Notes: generated from the sequence alone by a model not told the origin. Counted from the stretch's first letter, positions 15,157 through 24,057 are shown. The stretch: DNA of 64,000 nucleotides from Asaia bogorensis (GCA_945889625.1 CAMDCE010000004.1:1-64000), one strand, 5' to 3'. Numbers and translations are program-made.

Positions 15157-15528
15157 CTATTCCTTCACGGCCGACCAGGCACAGCCCAGCCTCGAATCGG
15201 TGACCTTCAGGGTCTTGGGTGTCGAGGCAAGGTCGGCCACGATCGTCATGTTCAACTGACCGAGCTGGAGATGCGCCTGGTAGACCTCCGGCCGCACCAC
15301 GGCGAGATTGGTGTTGATGCCGCCCGGCGCGGTGACCGAGGCCCTGCCGTCGACGAGGTGGAAGACGTGCTTGCGGGTGAACTGCGGGTCGAACGCCATG
15401 CAGCCCTGAATGTTGTTGGACGCAGCCTTCAGCCAGAAATTGGCCTCGCCGGTCTGCGCGAGCGCGGCAGTCGACAGCACGCCGGTGAGGACGGCGGCGG
15501 CGATGAGGCGCTGGGCGACCAATGTCAT
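15157..15528 (-). CDS. Small exported protein of unknown function
   Basis: 123 residues with a signal peptide (MTLVAQRLIAAAVLTGVLSTAALAQ). The mature domain is beta-rich (VFHLVDGRASVTAPGGINTNLAVVRPEVYQAHLQLGQLNMTIVADL) and has two cysteines. It is convergent with the pilin genes. No family recognised. The gap to 15768 on the other side contains only GC-rich repeats of CGATCG and no gene that I can see. Confidence 0.6.
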   Translation of the reverse strand: MTLVAQRLIAAAVLTGVLSTAALAQTGEANFWLKAASNNIQGCMAFDPQFTRKHVFHLVDGRASVTAPGGINTNLAVVRPEVYQAHLQLGQLNMTIVADLASTPKTLKVTDSRLGCAWSAVKE

Positions 15529-15767
15529 GTGTGATCCTTGTGGTGCGCGGACAGGAGCCGCTGTCGCGCTCGTACATTATAGTACGGCCGCGATACTGTG
15601 GGCGCGATCGTCGGCCGATCGTCGGTCGATCTGCGATCGCCGGGCGGTCACTGCAACTTTATTGCCCCCAAAGGGCTGATTGGCGTATTGCATCTGAAGT
15701 GCTAATAATCGAGACCGGTTGCCTGGTTCTTCCAGATCAGCGCCGCCGGATTGGAGTTGAGTTGGGG

Positions 15768-16184
15768 ATGATGTCGCGCGGCTGTCGCATGTGGGGTTTG
15801 GCGATGGGGTTGATCCTGGCGGCTGCCGGGTCGGCTTTGGCGCAGCAAATCAACGGCCTGGCAGTCATTCCGGGTGGCGCTTCGGCGCCTGTTCCGCCTT
15901 CTCCTGCCGCGCCGGGTGTGCAGCTGATCGCCGACACCCACGTCGAGTCGACCAAACTCGGTTTTGACAAGGGCGTGGCGCCGGCGCCGGGCCGTATGGT
16001 CACCTTCCAGGGCAAGGAATTTCAGGTGGTCGACGTCGTCGCCAAGGGCGGCGGTCCGACCTTCGCCGGGGGCAGCCAGCATGTCATCGGCGTCGACGGC
16101 AGCAGCCTGATTGTTGGCCTCGTGTCGGCCGTACCCGAGAAGCTGATCGCCGGCGTTTCCGTTCGCGGCACGAAGGCGAACTAG
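15768..16184 (+). CDS. Small exported protein with an SH3-like beta domain
   Basis: About 138 residues (the ATGs at 15768 and 15771 are equivalent candidates). A signal peptide (WGLAMGLILAAAGSALAQQ) is followed by a Pro/Ala linker and a beta-rich domain (GRMVTFQGKEFQVVDVVAKGGGPTFAGGSQHVIGVDGSSLIVGLV). Function unknown. It is 115 nt upstream of the membrane kinase gene on the same strand and could be its partner. Confidence 0.6.
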   Translation: MMSRGCRMWGLAMGLILAAAGSALAQQINGLAVIPGGASAPVPPSPAAPGVQLIADTHVESTKLGFDKGVAPAPGRMVTFQGKEFQVVDVVAKGGGPTFAGGSQHVIGVDGSSLIVGLVSAVPEKLIAGVSVRGTKAN

Positions 16185-16299
16185 CCTCTCCTCGCGGCTT
16201 CCAGGCCGCGTCGACGCGGCCGGACCTGCGGCGGGCGTAGTACTGGAACGCGTTGACGGATCACCCCCGGCGAGCGACTCTGGCGGCGCTCCTCGGAAA

Positions 16300-18747
16300 A
16301 TGACCGATACGCCCAGCCCTCCCGCCTCGGCGCGCACCGTCCAGGCCAACCTCGTGGCACTGGAGCCGGGGCGCATGATCGGCCGCTACCAGATCATGGG
16401 CCTGCTCGGCCAGGGCAGCTTCGGCATCACCTATCGCGCACGTGACACCCAGCTCGGACGGGAGGTCGCGATCAAGGAGTACCTGCCGTCGTCGCTGGCG
16501 GTGCGCCGGGGCGGCAGCACGGTGCTGCCGCGCTCGACCGAGGTCGCCGACGATTTCACCTGGGGTCGCGATCGGTTCGTGGCCGAAGGCCGCACGCTGG
16601 CCAGCCTGCATGAAGCGCCCGCCATCGTGCGCGTGCACGACTTCCTCGAGGCCAACGGCACGGCCTACCTCGTCATGGAGCTGCTGCGCGGCGAGACGCT
16701 GGAGCGCCGGATCCGGCAGTCGGGCCCGCTGTCGCCGGACGAGATCGACGCCATCCTGTGGCCGCTGCTTGACGGGCTGGAGCAGGTCCACGCCGAGGGT
16801 TTCCTTCATCGCGACATCAAGCCCGCCAACATCCTGCTGAATTCCGCCGGCAAGCCGACCTTGATCGACTTCGGCGCCTCACGCGTGGCGATGGCCGGCC
16901 GCACCACGGCAATGACGGCGGTCTTCACGCCGGGATATGCGGCAGCCGAGCAGTTCGCCTCGGCGAAGCAGGGACCCTGGACCGACATCTACGGTCTCGC
17001 TGCCACGATCTATCACGCGGTCGCGGGCAAGCCGCCGCCGAGCGCCTTCGATCGCATGCTCGACGATGCCTGCGAACCGCTGGCCGGTCTTCGGCCGGCG
17101 GGATTTGCGCGCGGACTGCTGGTCGGCATCGATGCCGGACTCGCGGTGCGCGCCAACGAACGGCCGCAAAGCATTGCCGGGTGGCGGCCGATCCTGAGGC
17201 AGGAATCCGCCGACACCGATGCGACGGTGGTCATGCGGGCGGCGCGGCCATCGGCACCGCCGTCGCCAGCGGCGCCGCCGGCCGTTGCCGCCCCGATTGC
17301 CGCGCGAAGGAATCGTCTTTCGCTCTATGCCGGCCTGGCGGTCGCGATACTGGCCATCGCGGTTGGCGGATATTTCATGCTAACCGACAGGCCGGTGCCG
17401 CAGGTCACGGCGCTGCGGGATCTCAAGGTCGAGGATCTCGAGCGCGCTCTGGCCGAGCGGCGTGCAGCCGACGCGGCAGCGGCCGAGAAGAAGCGGCTGG
17501 AGGAAGAGGCACAGCGCCAGGCCGATGCCGATGCCAAGGCCAAGGAGGCGGCCGACGCCGACCTCGCCAAGGCACGCGAGCAACGGCAGAAGGCCGAGGC
17601 GGAACTCGCCAAGCTCAAGACGGACATGGAGGGCAGGCGCCAGGCGGAGGCCGCCCAGCGCGACCAGGCCGCCGCGGCTGCCCGTCGTGCCCTTGAGGAG
17701 GCGGAGCAGCGCAACAAGGCGGAGACCGAGCTGGCGGCGCTGCGCAAGGCGGATGAAGAGGCAAAGCAACAGGCCGCCGCCGCCTCGGCTGCCCGGCAGC
17801 AGGCCGACGAAGCCGCGCAGCGCAAGGCGGAAGCCGAGGCGGCCGCGCTGCGACAGGCCGAGGAAGACGCACGCCAGAAGGCCGTCGCCGAAGCCGAAGC
17901 CAAGCGGCAGGCCGACGAGGCGCTGACCAGGGCGCAGGCCGAACGCAAGCGCGCCGACGAGGAAGCGGCCCGGCAAAAGGCCGAGGTCGAGGCTCGCCAG
18001 AAGGCCGACGTCGAGGCTGCTGCCGTCGCCGAAAAGAAGTCGGCGGAAGCGGCCGAAGCCGGCTTGCGCCTGGCGACGACCGATCGCCAGCGCGTCCAGG
18101 TGGCGCTGACGTCGCTCGGTTTCGACACCCGCGGCAGCGACGGCGCCTTCGGCCCGCGCTCGCGCGAGATGATCACGGGCTGGCAGAAGGCGCGCAACCA
18201 GCCGACGACAGGATTCCTGACCGGCCCGCAGCATCAGGCGCTTTTGCGCGAAGCGGCGCCGGCGCTTTCGAGGTACGACGAGGCGCAAAAGAAGATCGAC
18301 GACGAGAAGAAGAAAGCCGAGGAGGAAGCCAGGACGAAGACGGCTGCGGCTGCTTCGGCCGCGCCGCCGACGCCGTCAGCGCCCGCACCGGGGATCGGCG
18401 CTTATGACGGTACCTATGGCGGAGTCTTCGGCGCGGCTGGCGGACCCCGACCGATGACGGTCCACGTGGCCAATGGCAATGGAAGTGGCACCTTCACCAG
18501 CCCACAATGCGGCACCGCCACGGTTTCGATCCAGATTTCGGCGGCCGGCGATGTCAGCGGCGGCGGCACGGGCTTCGACCAGACCTGCAGCAAGGTGCCG
18601 ATCTCGGTGCGCGGCCGCGCCGCCAACGGACGGCTCCAGCTCAATCTTAGCGGATCGATCAGAGGAGGCACGGCAACGCTGGTCCTGGGCGTTGCGGCGC
18701 CTGTCCACGAACCGGCCCCGCCGACGCCGCCGCCGCAGGGCCGATGA
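16300..18747 (+). CDS. Membrane Ser/Thr protein kinase with coiled coil and peptidoglycan-binding domain
   Basis: 815 residues. The cytoplasmic Hanks-type kinase (about residues 28-300) is complete: glycine loop GQGSFG (38-43), K59 in VAIKEY, HRDIKPAN (170-177), DFG (190-192), a PGYAAAEQF activation segment and D229 in TDIYGL. A Pro/Ala linker and one transmembrane helix (about 341-360) follow. A long Ala/Glu/Lys/Arg coiled coil (about 385-590) comes next, then a PGBD-like fold (about 600-655, DRQRVQVALTSLGFDTRGSDGAFGPRSREMITGWQ). The C-terminus is a beta-rich Gly-containing domain (from about 700). The layout suggests a kinase whose periplasmic part senses cell wall. It lies directly before the phage portal block. 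Confidence 0.88.
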   Translation: MTDTPSPPASARTVQANLVALEPGRMIGRYQIMGLLGQGSFGITYRARDTQLGREVAIKEYLPSSLAVRRGGSTVLPRSTEVADDFTWGRDRFVAEGRTLASLHEAPAIVRVHDFLEANGTAYLVMELLRGETLERRIRQSGPLSPDEIDAILWPLLDGLEQVHAEGFLHRDIKPANILLNSAGKPTLIDFGASRVAMAGRTTAMTAVFTPGYAAAEQFASAKQGPWTDIYGLAATIYHAVAGKPPPSAFDRMLDDACEPLAGLRPAGFARGLLVGIDAGLAVRANERPQSIAGWRPILRQESADTDATVVMRAARPSAPPSPAAPPAVAAPIAARRNRLSLYAGLAVAILAIAVGGYFMLTDRPVPQVTALRDLKVEDLERALAERRAADAAAAEKKRLEEEAQRQADADAKAKEAADADLAKAREQRQKAEAELAKLKTDMEGRRQAEAAQRDQAAAAARRALEEAEQRNKAETELAALRKADEEAKQQAAAASAARQQADEAAQRKAEAEAAALRQAEEDARQKAVAEAEAKRQADEALTRAQAERKRADEEAARQKAEVEARQKADVEAAAVAEKKSAEAAEAGLRLATTDRQRVQVALTSLGFDTRGSDGAFGPRSREMITGWQKARNQPTTGFLTGPQHQALLREAAPALSRYDEAQKKIDDEKKKAEEEARTKTAAAASAAPPTPSAPAPGIGAYDGTYGGVFGAAGGPRPMTVHVANGNGSGTFTSPQCGTATVSIQISAAGDVSGGGTGFDQTCSKVPISVRGRAANGRLQLNLSGSIRGGTATLVLGVAAPVHEPAPPTPPPQGR

Positions 18748-18803
18748 CGCTGTTCCTCGGTATGGCGTCTTCGCCGGCCGAGGGTCGATGACCGGCGAGC
18801 GAA

Positions 18804-18847
18804 TTCGGTAAGGACCATAATCGTCGATCCGGGGCTGTTGGGCGTAT
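18804..18847 (+). promoter_or_regulatory. Phage late-region motif, copy A
   Basis: The 44-nt motif begins TTCGGTAAGGACCATAAT, continues CGTCG, and ends GGGCGTAT after an 11-nt variable stretch. It ends 10 nt before the ATG at 18858. Identical blocks occur at 21339 and 31937. This copy follows the non-phage block ending with the kinase. A candidate late promoter or activator site, by position and conservation only. Confidence 0.6.
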
Positions 18848-18857
18848 GGTCGCGCGC

Positions 18858-19085
18858 ATGGGAATTTTCAACTCACCGACCGCCCCTTACGTGCCGCCGC
18901 TGCCACCGATGCCGGCGCCGCCTCCGCCACCGCCGCAGATGGCCGACAAGGCCGTGAGCGACGCCGCCGCTGCCGCCGCCGCCAAGGCGCGCGCATCGGC
19001 AGGCTACGGCAGCACCATCGCGACCACGGCGCAGGGCGTGCGCGGTACCGCCAGTACGATCTTCAAGACCTTGCTGGGTCAATGA
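18858..19085 (+). CDS. Small proline-rich phage protein preceding the portal
   Basis: 75 residues from the ATG at 18858. An in-frame ATG lies just upstream at 18846. A Pro-rich N-terminus (PTAPYVPPLPPMPAPPPPPP) is followed by an Ala-rich helix and the tail GSTIATTAQGVRGTASTIFKTLLGQ. Small proteins of this build, ending in a TLLG motif, typically stand immediately before the podovirus portal gene. No ribosome-binding site is evident, and the motif at 18804-18847 ends 10 nt upstream. Confidence 0.7.
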   Translation: MGIFNSPTAPYVPPLPPMPAPPPPPPQMADKAVSDAAAAAAAKARASAGYGSTIATTAQGVRGTASTIFKTLLGQ

Positions 19086-19167
19086 TCGAAAGACTGCGCG
19101 GAGGCTGGGCCGTCGCGGGAGTGTAAGCGTAACCAGGCGTAATCAAGCGTAGCAGTTGGGTATCCCC

Positions 19168-20880
19168 GTGACGGCTCAGAATCTCGACGACCTCAGAAGC
19201 TACTTCGTCAACCGGCTGGTGGCGCTCGATCGCGATCGGGCGAGCTATTGGTCGACCTGGCGCGATCTCGCGGCCCATTTCGCGCCACGCCGCGGCAAGT
19301 TCCTGGTCACCGCCAACGACAGCCAGCGCGGCCGGCGACGCGACCAGCGCATCATCGACAATACGCCGCTGCTGGCCGCGCGGGTCATGGCCTCGGGCAT
19401 GATGGCGGGCATCTCCTCGCCGGCGCGGCCGTGGTTCCGGCTGCGGCTGGCCGACGACGCGGCGAATGCCGATCCCGCGGCCCGCGTCTGGCTCGACGAG
19501 GTGCAGCGCCGTGTGCTGCACGTCTTCGCCAAGTCGAACCTCTACAACTGCCTGCACACGCTGTACGGCGAGCTCGGCGTCTTCGGCACGGCCGCCCTCT
19601 GGGTCGACGAGGACGAAGAGGACACGGTGCGGGGCTACACGCTCACCGCGGGCGAATACTGGCTGGCCTCGTCGCGCCGGCTGGCCGTCGACACGCTCTA
19701 TCGCACCGTGTGGTGGACAGTGCGCCAGATCGTCGACACCTTCGGCCGCGATACGGTCTCTCCCGGCATTCGCGCCGCCTACGACGCCGGCCAGCTCGAT
19801 ACAGAATACGAGATCGTGCACGCCATTGAGCCCAATCCCAATGCCGCCCACGCCGGCGACAACGACTGGACCGGCCATGTCTCCTCGAAATTGCCTTACC
19901 GCTCGGTGTGGTTCGAGCGCGGTCAACTCAGCGGAGTAAACACCGTCTCAGGTGAGCGCGCGCTGCTGCGGATCTCGGGCTATGCGGAATTTCCCTGCAT
20001 GGCGCCGCGCTGGGACGTGGCCGGATCCGACACCTGGGGCAGCGGTCCGGGTTGGGTGGCGCTGGGTGACGCCCAGCAATTGCAGGTCCAGCAGCGGCGC
20101 AAGATCGAGGCGATCGACAGGCAGGTCAAGCCGCCGATGGTCGGGCCGCCGAGCCTGAAGAACGAGCCCGCGACGTTCCTGCCGGGCGGCATCACTTACG
20201 TCGCCGATCCGTCGGGCCAGGGTTTCCGGCCGGCGATCGACGTGCGCATCGATCTCGGCGCACTCGGCGCCGACATTGTCGAGGTGCAGGCGCGCGTCAA
20301 GCGCGCCTTCTATGTCGACCTCTTCCTGATGATGGCCGAGAGCGACCGCCGCGAGATCACGGCGCGCGAGATCGACGAGCGTCACGAGGAGAAGATGCTG
20401 ATGCTGGGGCCGGTGCTCGAGCGTCTGCACGACGAGCTTCTCGACCCGCTGGTCCGGCGCGTCTTCAACATCATGTCGCGCAACGGCCAGATTCCGGAGG
20501 CGCCCCGGAGCATCCGGGCCGGCCGTCTGCAGGTCGAGTTCATCTCGCTGCTCGCCTCGGCGCAGAAGGCGGCGGCGACCGGCGCGATCGAGCGCTTCTG
20601 GCAGTTCGGCGCGCGGATCGGCGCCTTGCGTCCCGAGGCGCTCGACCGCCTCGATCCTGACGGCACGATGGATGCCTATGCCGACATGACGGGCGTGCCC
20701 TCGGCCGTGATAGTCGATCTCAAGAAAGCCGACGGCCTGCGCCGGGCGCGCGCGCGCGTGCAGGCCGGGCAGGCGGCGCTGCAGCAGGGGCTCGATCTGG
20801 TCAAAGGCGCCAAGACGGCGAGCGAGATCGACGTCGGCGGCGGCCTGAATGCGGTGCAGGCGATGCTGGGACGGGGTTAG
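19168..20880 (+). CDS. Phage portal (head-to-tail connector) protein
   Basis: About 570 residues from the GTG at 19168 (a TTG at 19156 is an alternative start). The sequence matches the podovirus head-tail connector family: YWSTWRDLAAHFAPRRGKFL, then DNTPLLAARVMASGMMAGISSPARPWFRL near the N-terminus, and RVKRAFYVDLFLMM with MTAREIDERHEEK-like helices (ITAREIDERHEEKMLMLGPVLERL) further on. It forms the dodecameric ring through which DNA is packaged. The terminase partner is 10 kb upstream rather than adjacent. Confidence 0.9.
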   Translation: MTAQNLDDLRSYFVNRLVALDRDRASYWSTWRDLAAHFAPRRGKFLVTANDSQRGRRRDQRIIDNTPLLAARVMASGMMAGISSPARPWFRLRLADDAANADPAARVWLDEVQRRVLHVFAKSNLYNCLHTLYGELGVFGTAALWVDEDEEDTVRGYTLTAGEYWLASSRRLAVDTLYRTVWWTVRQIVDTFGRDTVSPGIRAAYDAGQLDTEYEIVHAIEPNPNAAHAGDNDWTGHVSSKLPYRSVWFERGQLSGVNTVSGERALLRISGYAEFPCMAPRWDVAGSDTWGSGPGWVALGDAQQLQVQQRRKIEAIDRQVKPPMVGPPSLKNEPATFLPGGITYVADPSGQGFRPAIDVRIDLGALGADIVEVQARVKRAFYVDLFLMMAESDRREITAREIDERHEEKMLMLGPVLERLHDELLDPLVRRVFNIMSRNGQIPEAPRSIRAGRLQVEFISLLASAQKAAATGAIERFWQFGARIGALRPEALDRLDPDGTMDAYADMTGVPSAVIVDLKKADGLRRARARVQAGQAALQQGLDLVKGAKTASEIDVGGGLNAVQAMLGRG

Positions 20881-20896
20881 CGTAAAGTCCCCCGTC

Positions 20897-21280
20897 CTAC
20901 TGCACCAAGCCCTCCACGGCGTAGATGCGGAAAGTGGCGTATCTGTCGCCGGCTTTCTTCGCCTCCTTGTAAGCGGGCGAATCGAATGTGGCTTGCGCCT
21001 TCTCCAGGCTTTCGAAGGCCATGATGGCAATCAGCTTGGGCGGCTCGCCGTACAAGCCCGCGATCTTGCCGCCACGCACGATGTATTTGCCGCCGCCGTC
21101 GACGATCGCTTTTACAGCGGGCAGCACATACTCCTTTTGATAGGCCTCGGCGTTCGTGACGTTGATTTCGCCAACTACGAAGGCCGGCGGCCTGGCCTGG
21201 GCATGGAGCGCATGAACGCTCGCAGCACCGACTGCCACTCCCGCCAGGATGGATAGTGCGATCGTGTGGTGGCTCTTCAT
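20897..21280 (-). CDS. Secreted DUF1330-type protein inside the phage late region
   Basis: 127 residues with an AGAGGGAG ribosome-binding site. A signal peptide (MKSHHTIALSILAGVAVGAASVHALHA) leads into a ferredoxin-like DUF1330 domain (AFVVGEINVTNAEAYQKEYVLPAVKAIVDGGGKYIVRGGKIAGLYGE, then LIAIMAFESLEKAQATFDSPAYKEAKKAGDRYATFRIYAVEG). Function of the family is unknown. It opposes the phage genes and sits between the portal and the Bbp19-like gene, so it is a moron-type insertion of host origin. Confidence 0.8.
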   Translation of the reverse strand: MKSHHTIALSILAGVAVGAASVHALHAQARPPAFVVGEINVTNAEAYQKEYVLPAVKAIVDGGGKYIVRGGKIAGLYGEPPKLIAIMAFESLEKAQATFDSPAYKEAKKAGDRYATFRIYAVEGLVQ

Positions 21281-21338
21281 CGCTCCCTCTTTCTGCTCGT
21301 GACGGCAGGCACGCTAGCACGAAGACGGTCGCAGCAGC

Positions 21339-21382
21339 TTCGGTAAGGACCATAATCGTCGATTCGAGAGGGTCGGGCGTAT
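21339..21382 (+). promoter_or_regulatory. Phage late-region motif, copy B
   Basis: The 44-nt layout is the same as copy A (TTCGGTAAGGACCATAAT, CGTCG, 11 variable nt, GGGCGTAT). It ends 10 nt before the ATG at 21393 and directly follows the reverse-strand DUF1330 insertion. No ribosome-binding site separates it from the start codon. Confidence 0.6.
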
Positions 21383-21392
21383 TGTCGTCCGC

Positions 21393-21800
21393 ATGAGTAC
21401 CAGTACGCGTGACACCGAGTACGACGCCGGCAACCGCCGCCTGGACGCGGGTGACCGTCGTCAAGTCGAGCGGGCCGAGAAGGCCGCCAAATCAGTGCGC
21501 CGGCAGCGCGATGAGGCCTTGCGCTGGCTGATGGCCGACCTGCGCGGGCGGCGCATCGTCTGGAGCCTCTTGGGCAAGGCCGGCGTCTTCCGCTCCAGCA
21601 TGGCGAGCTCGCCCGAACTCACCGCCTTCAACGAAGGCCGCCGCGATATCGGCCTCGCGCTGCTCGCCGATGTCATGCGGCTGTGCCCGGAGAATTACGC
21701 GCTGATGCAGAGCGAACAGGCTGCGGCCGACACAGCCCAGCACGCCAAATCCCCGACCACTGGAGAAGAAGATGACGGACGAGACGATAACGACGAGTGA
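21393..21800 (+). CDS. Bbp19-like phage head protein
   Basis: 135 residues. It matches the Bbp19-like domain of Bordetella phage BPP-1 relatives: ALRWLMADLRGRRIVWSLLGKAGVFRSSMASSPELTAFNEGRRDIGLALLADVMRLCPENYALMQSE (about residues 40-115). It lies between portal and scaffold as in those phages. Its function there is unclear. The last 29 nt overlap the scaffold gene in another frame. Confidence 0.75.
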   Translation: MSTSTRDTEYDAGNRRLDAGDRRQVERAEKAAKSVRRQRDEALRWLMADLRGRRIVWSLLGKAGVFRSSMASSPELTAFNEGRRDIGLALLADVMRLCPENYALMQSEQAAADTAQHAKSPTTGEEDDGRDDNDE

Positions 21801-22440
21801 TGCGGTGCCGGCGTCTGAACCCGCCGCGAGCGGGCCATCGAGCGCGGCCGTAACGAATGCACCGGTGGGGCCGTCGCCGGCATCCCCCGAGCCACCTGCC
21901 CTGAGGTCTGCGACCGAAGGGTCGATGCTGGCAACGGCCGAAGGGCCTGCCCTGAGCGCGGCCGAAGGTCCGGTCGAGTACGGCGAGTTCATGCTGCCGG
22001 AAGGCATGAGCGTCGACGCCGATGCGCTCGACCAGGCACGCGCGCTGTTCTCGGAGGCGCGGCTGCCGCAGGAGCAGGCGCAGAAATTCATCGATCTCGC
22101 GGTTTCGCGCGAACGGGCGGCCGCCGAAGAGGGCGCGCGGGCCTTCGTCGAGCTGCAGAACAAATGGGTCTCGGAGATCAAGGCGGATCCCGACATTGGC
22201 GGCGCCCGGCTGAACGCCTCTCTGGCGGCAGCGGCGCGGGCCATCGATCGCCTTGCCGTTCCGGGCCTCAAGGAGGCGCTGACCCTCACCGGCGCGGGCA
22301 ACAACCCCGCGGTCGTGAAGGCCTTCGTGCGCCTGGGCCAGATGATTTCGGAGGATCGGTTCGCGCCCGGCCATGCCGCCGCGCCGGCCGCTCCGCGATC
22401 GCCGGCCGAGACGATCTATGACGGCAATCCCAAGCAATAG
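21772..22440 (+). CDS. Phage scaffolding protein
   Basis: 222 residues with GGAGAA before the ATG at 21772. An acidic low-complexity N-terminus (residues 1-65) is followed by a helical core (DADALDQARALFSEARLPQEQAQKFIDLAVSRERAAAEEG) and a C-terminal helix-turn region (NNPAVVKAFVRLGQMISED), typical of podovirus scaffolds that guide capsid assembly. The N-terminal part contains sequence derived from a chromosomal dispersed repeat (PALRSATEG and PALSAAEGP, DNA 21896-21970). The gene is directly upstream of the capsid gene. Confidence 0.7.
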   Translation: MTDETITTSDAVPASEPAASGPSSAAVTNAPVGPSPASPEPPALRSATEGSMLATAEGPALSAAEGPVEYGEFMLPEGMSVDADALDQARALFSEARLPQEQAQKFIDLAVSRERAAAEEGARAFVELQNKWVSEIKADPDIGGARLNASLAAAARAIDRLAVPGLKEALTLTGAGNNPAVVKAFVRLGQMISEDRFAPGHAAAPAAPRSPAETIYDGNPKQ

Positions 22441-22452
22441 GAGTTTTCTCAC

Positions 22453-23490
22453 ATGGCAACCCTTGCCTCTTCGGCCCTCACGCTCAGCGAATGGGCCACG
22501 CGACTGGATCCCGGCGGCAAGCCCGCCGCCGTGATCGAACTGCTCGGCCAGACCAACGAGATGCTGACCGACATGCTGTGGATGGAGTGCAACGACGGCC
22601 AGGGTCACAAGACCACGGTCCGCACCGGCCTGCCCAGCGCCACCTGGCGCCTGCTGAACTACGGCATCACCAAGTCCAAGAGCACGACGGCCCAGGTGCG
22701 CGACGCCACGGGCATGCTCGAGGCGGTGAGCGAGATCGACAAGGCGCTGGCCGATCTCAACGGCAACACCGCCGAGTTCCGCATGGGCGAGGACATGGCC
22801 TTCATCGAGGCCATGAACCAGACCATGCAGGGCCAGGTGGTCTACGGCTCGACGGCCGCGACGCCGGAGCGCTTCAACGGGCTCAACGTGCGCTTCAACT
22901 CGCTGTCGGCCGGCAGCGGCGTCAATATCGTCAACGCCGGCGGCTCGGCCAACACCAATACCTCGGTGTGGCTGATCGGCTGGGGCCAGAACACCTGCCA
23001 CGGCCTGTTCCCCAAGGGCAGCAAGGCCGGCCTGCAGGTGCGCGACCTCGGCGAGCAGCCGCTGTACGACGCCAACGGCAACTTCTATCCGGGCTATCGC
23101 ACCCACTACAAATGGGACTGCGGCCTGACGGTCCGCGATTGGCGCTATGTCGTGCGCATCGGCAACATCAACGTCACCTCGGGCGCGGTCACGGCCGCGA
23201 CCCTGCTCAATTACTTCATCGCGGCGCTGAACAAGGTGCCGGCCATTTCGGCGGCCGGCAACAGCCCGCCTCCGGGCGCGCCCGGCGGCACGGCCACGCG
23301 GCCAGGCCAGGTCAACTGGGCGTTCTACTGCAACCGCACCATGCGGACCGCGCTCGACATCCAGGCGCTGGCCAAGGCCAACGCCTTCCTGACCATCGAA
23401 ACCCGCGACGGCCGGCCCTACACGGCCTTCCGCGGCATCCCGATCCGCATCTGCGACCAGATCCTCAACACCGAAGCCAACGTGACCTGA
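22453..23490 (+). CDS. Major capsid protein
   Basis: 345 residues with GGAG upstream of the ATG. The sequence fits the BPP-1-like/HK97-fold major head proteins: MATLASSALTLSEWATRLDPGGKPAAVIELLGQTNEMLTDM at the N-terminus, the KSTTAQVRDATGMLEAVSEIDKALADL spine region, and a C-terminal DGRPYTAFRGIPIRICDQIL strand. It follows the scaffold gene and precedes the cement protein, the standard order for these podoviruses. Confidence 0.85.
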   Translation: MATLASSALTLSEWATRLDPGGKPAAVIELLGQTNEMLTDMLWMECNDGQGHKTTVRTGLPSATWRLLNYGITKSKSTTAQVRDATGMLEAVSEIDKALADLNGNTAEFRMGEDMAFIEAMNQTMQGQVVYGSTAATPERFNGLNVRFNSLSAGSGVNIVNAGGSANTNTSVWLIGWGQNTCHGLFPKGSKAGLQVRDLGEQPLYDANGNFYPGYRTHYKWDCGLTVRDWRYVVRIGNINVTSGAVTAATLLNYFIAALNKVPAISAAGNSPPPGAPGGTATRPGQVNWAFYCNRTMRTALDIQALAKANAFLTIETRDGRPYTAFRGIPIRICDQILNTEANVT

Positions 23491-23505
23491 CGCGTGTCGC
23501 GTCAG

Positions 23506-23576
23506 GTCATCCCGAGGCGAAGCCGAGGGATCTTTCCGAACCAGTAAAGATCCCTCGGCCTTCGGCCTCGGGATGA
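23506..23576. repeat. REP-like palindromic element between capsid and cement genes
   Basis: The outer arms GTCATCCCGAGGC (23506-23518) and GCCTCGGGATGAC (23564-23576) enclose the inner arms GAGGGATCTTT (23525-23535) and AAAGATCCCTC. Chromosomal palindromes of this build are widespread in alphaproteobacteria. Its presence inside the head operon points to long residence of the prophage. Confidence 0.8.
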
Positions 23577-23608
23577 CAATCTCACTTCTTCAACAATGGG
23601 AATCCCAC

Positions 23609-24040
23609 ATGCTCATCGATCAACAGAACCAGTTCTCGGCCGCGCAGGCCGTGACCGCCACTGGCTCGACGGCCAGCACCAACGTCGTCGACCTCGGCGT
23701 CGCGCGCGATATCGGCGGCGCCGTGACCGACCAGCTCATGCTGCTCTGCGAGGTGGTGACGCCCTTCACGTCGGGCGGCTCGGCCACGCTGCAAGTCCAG
23801 GTCCAGACCTCGCCGGACAATTCGGCGTGGTCGACCCTGGCGCAGTCCGACGCCATTGCCGTGGCGTCGCTGGTGCAGGGCTACAAGTTCCTGCCCAACG
23901 GGCTGCCCGGCGGCACGTCGCGCTACCTCCGGCTCAACTACGTGGTCGGCACGGCGACCATGACCGCTGGTGCGATCACCGCGGGCCTCGTGCCCTCGCT
24001 CGACGTCCAGCCGGTCTATCCCCGCGCCTATGCGGCGTGA
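23609..24040 (+). CDS. Bbp16-like capsid cement protein
   Basis: 143 residues from the ATG at 23609 (an ATG at 23573 is possible). It begins MLIDQQNQFSAAQAVTATGSTASTNVVDLGVARDIGG, the hallmark start of the Bbp16 cement-protein family. Beta-rich stretches follow (SATLQVQVQTSPDNSAWSTLAQSDAIAV). The BPP-1 homologue decorates and stabilises the capsid. It is separated from the capsid gene by the palindromic element at 23506-23576. Confidence 0.8.
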   Translation: MLIDQQNQFSAAQAVTATGSTASTNVVDLGVARDIGGAVTDQLMLLCEVVTPFTSGGSATLQVQVQTSPDNSAWSTLAQSDAIAVASLVQGYKFLPNGLPGGTSRYLRLNYVVGTATMTAGAITAGLVPSLDVQPVYPRAYAA

Positions 24041-24057
24041 CGTTCACAACCCTCAAG

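Noticed and set aside
15529..15767. Possible gene or RNA in the CGATCG-rich gap
   Set aside because: Only short direct repeats of CGATCG and no supported frame or clear RNA structure.
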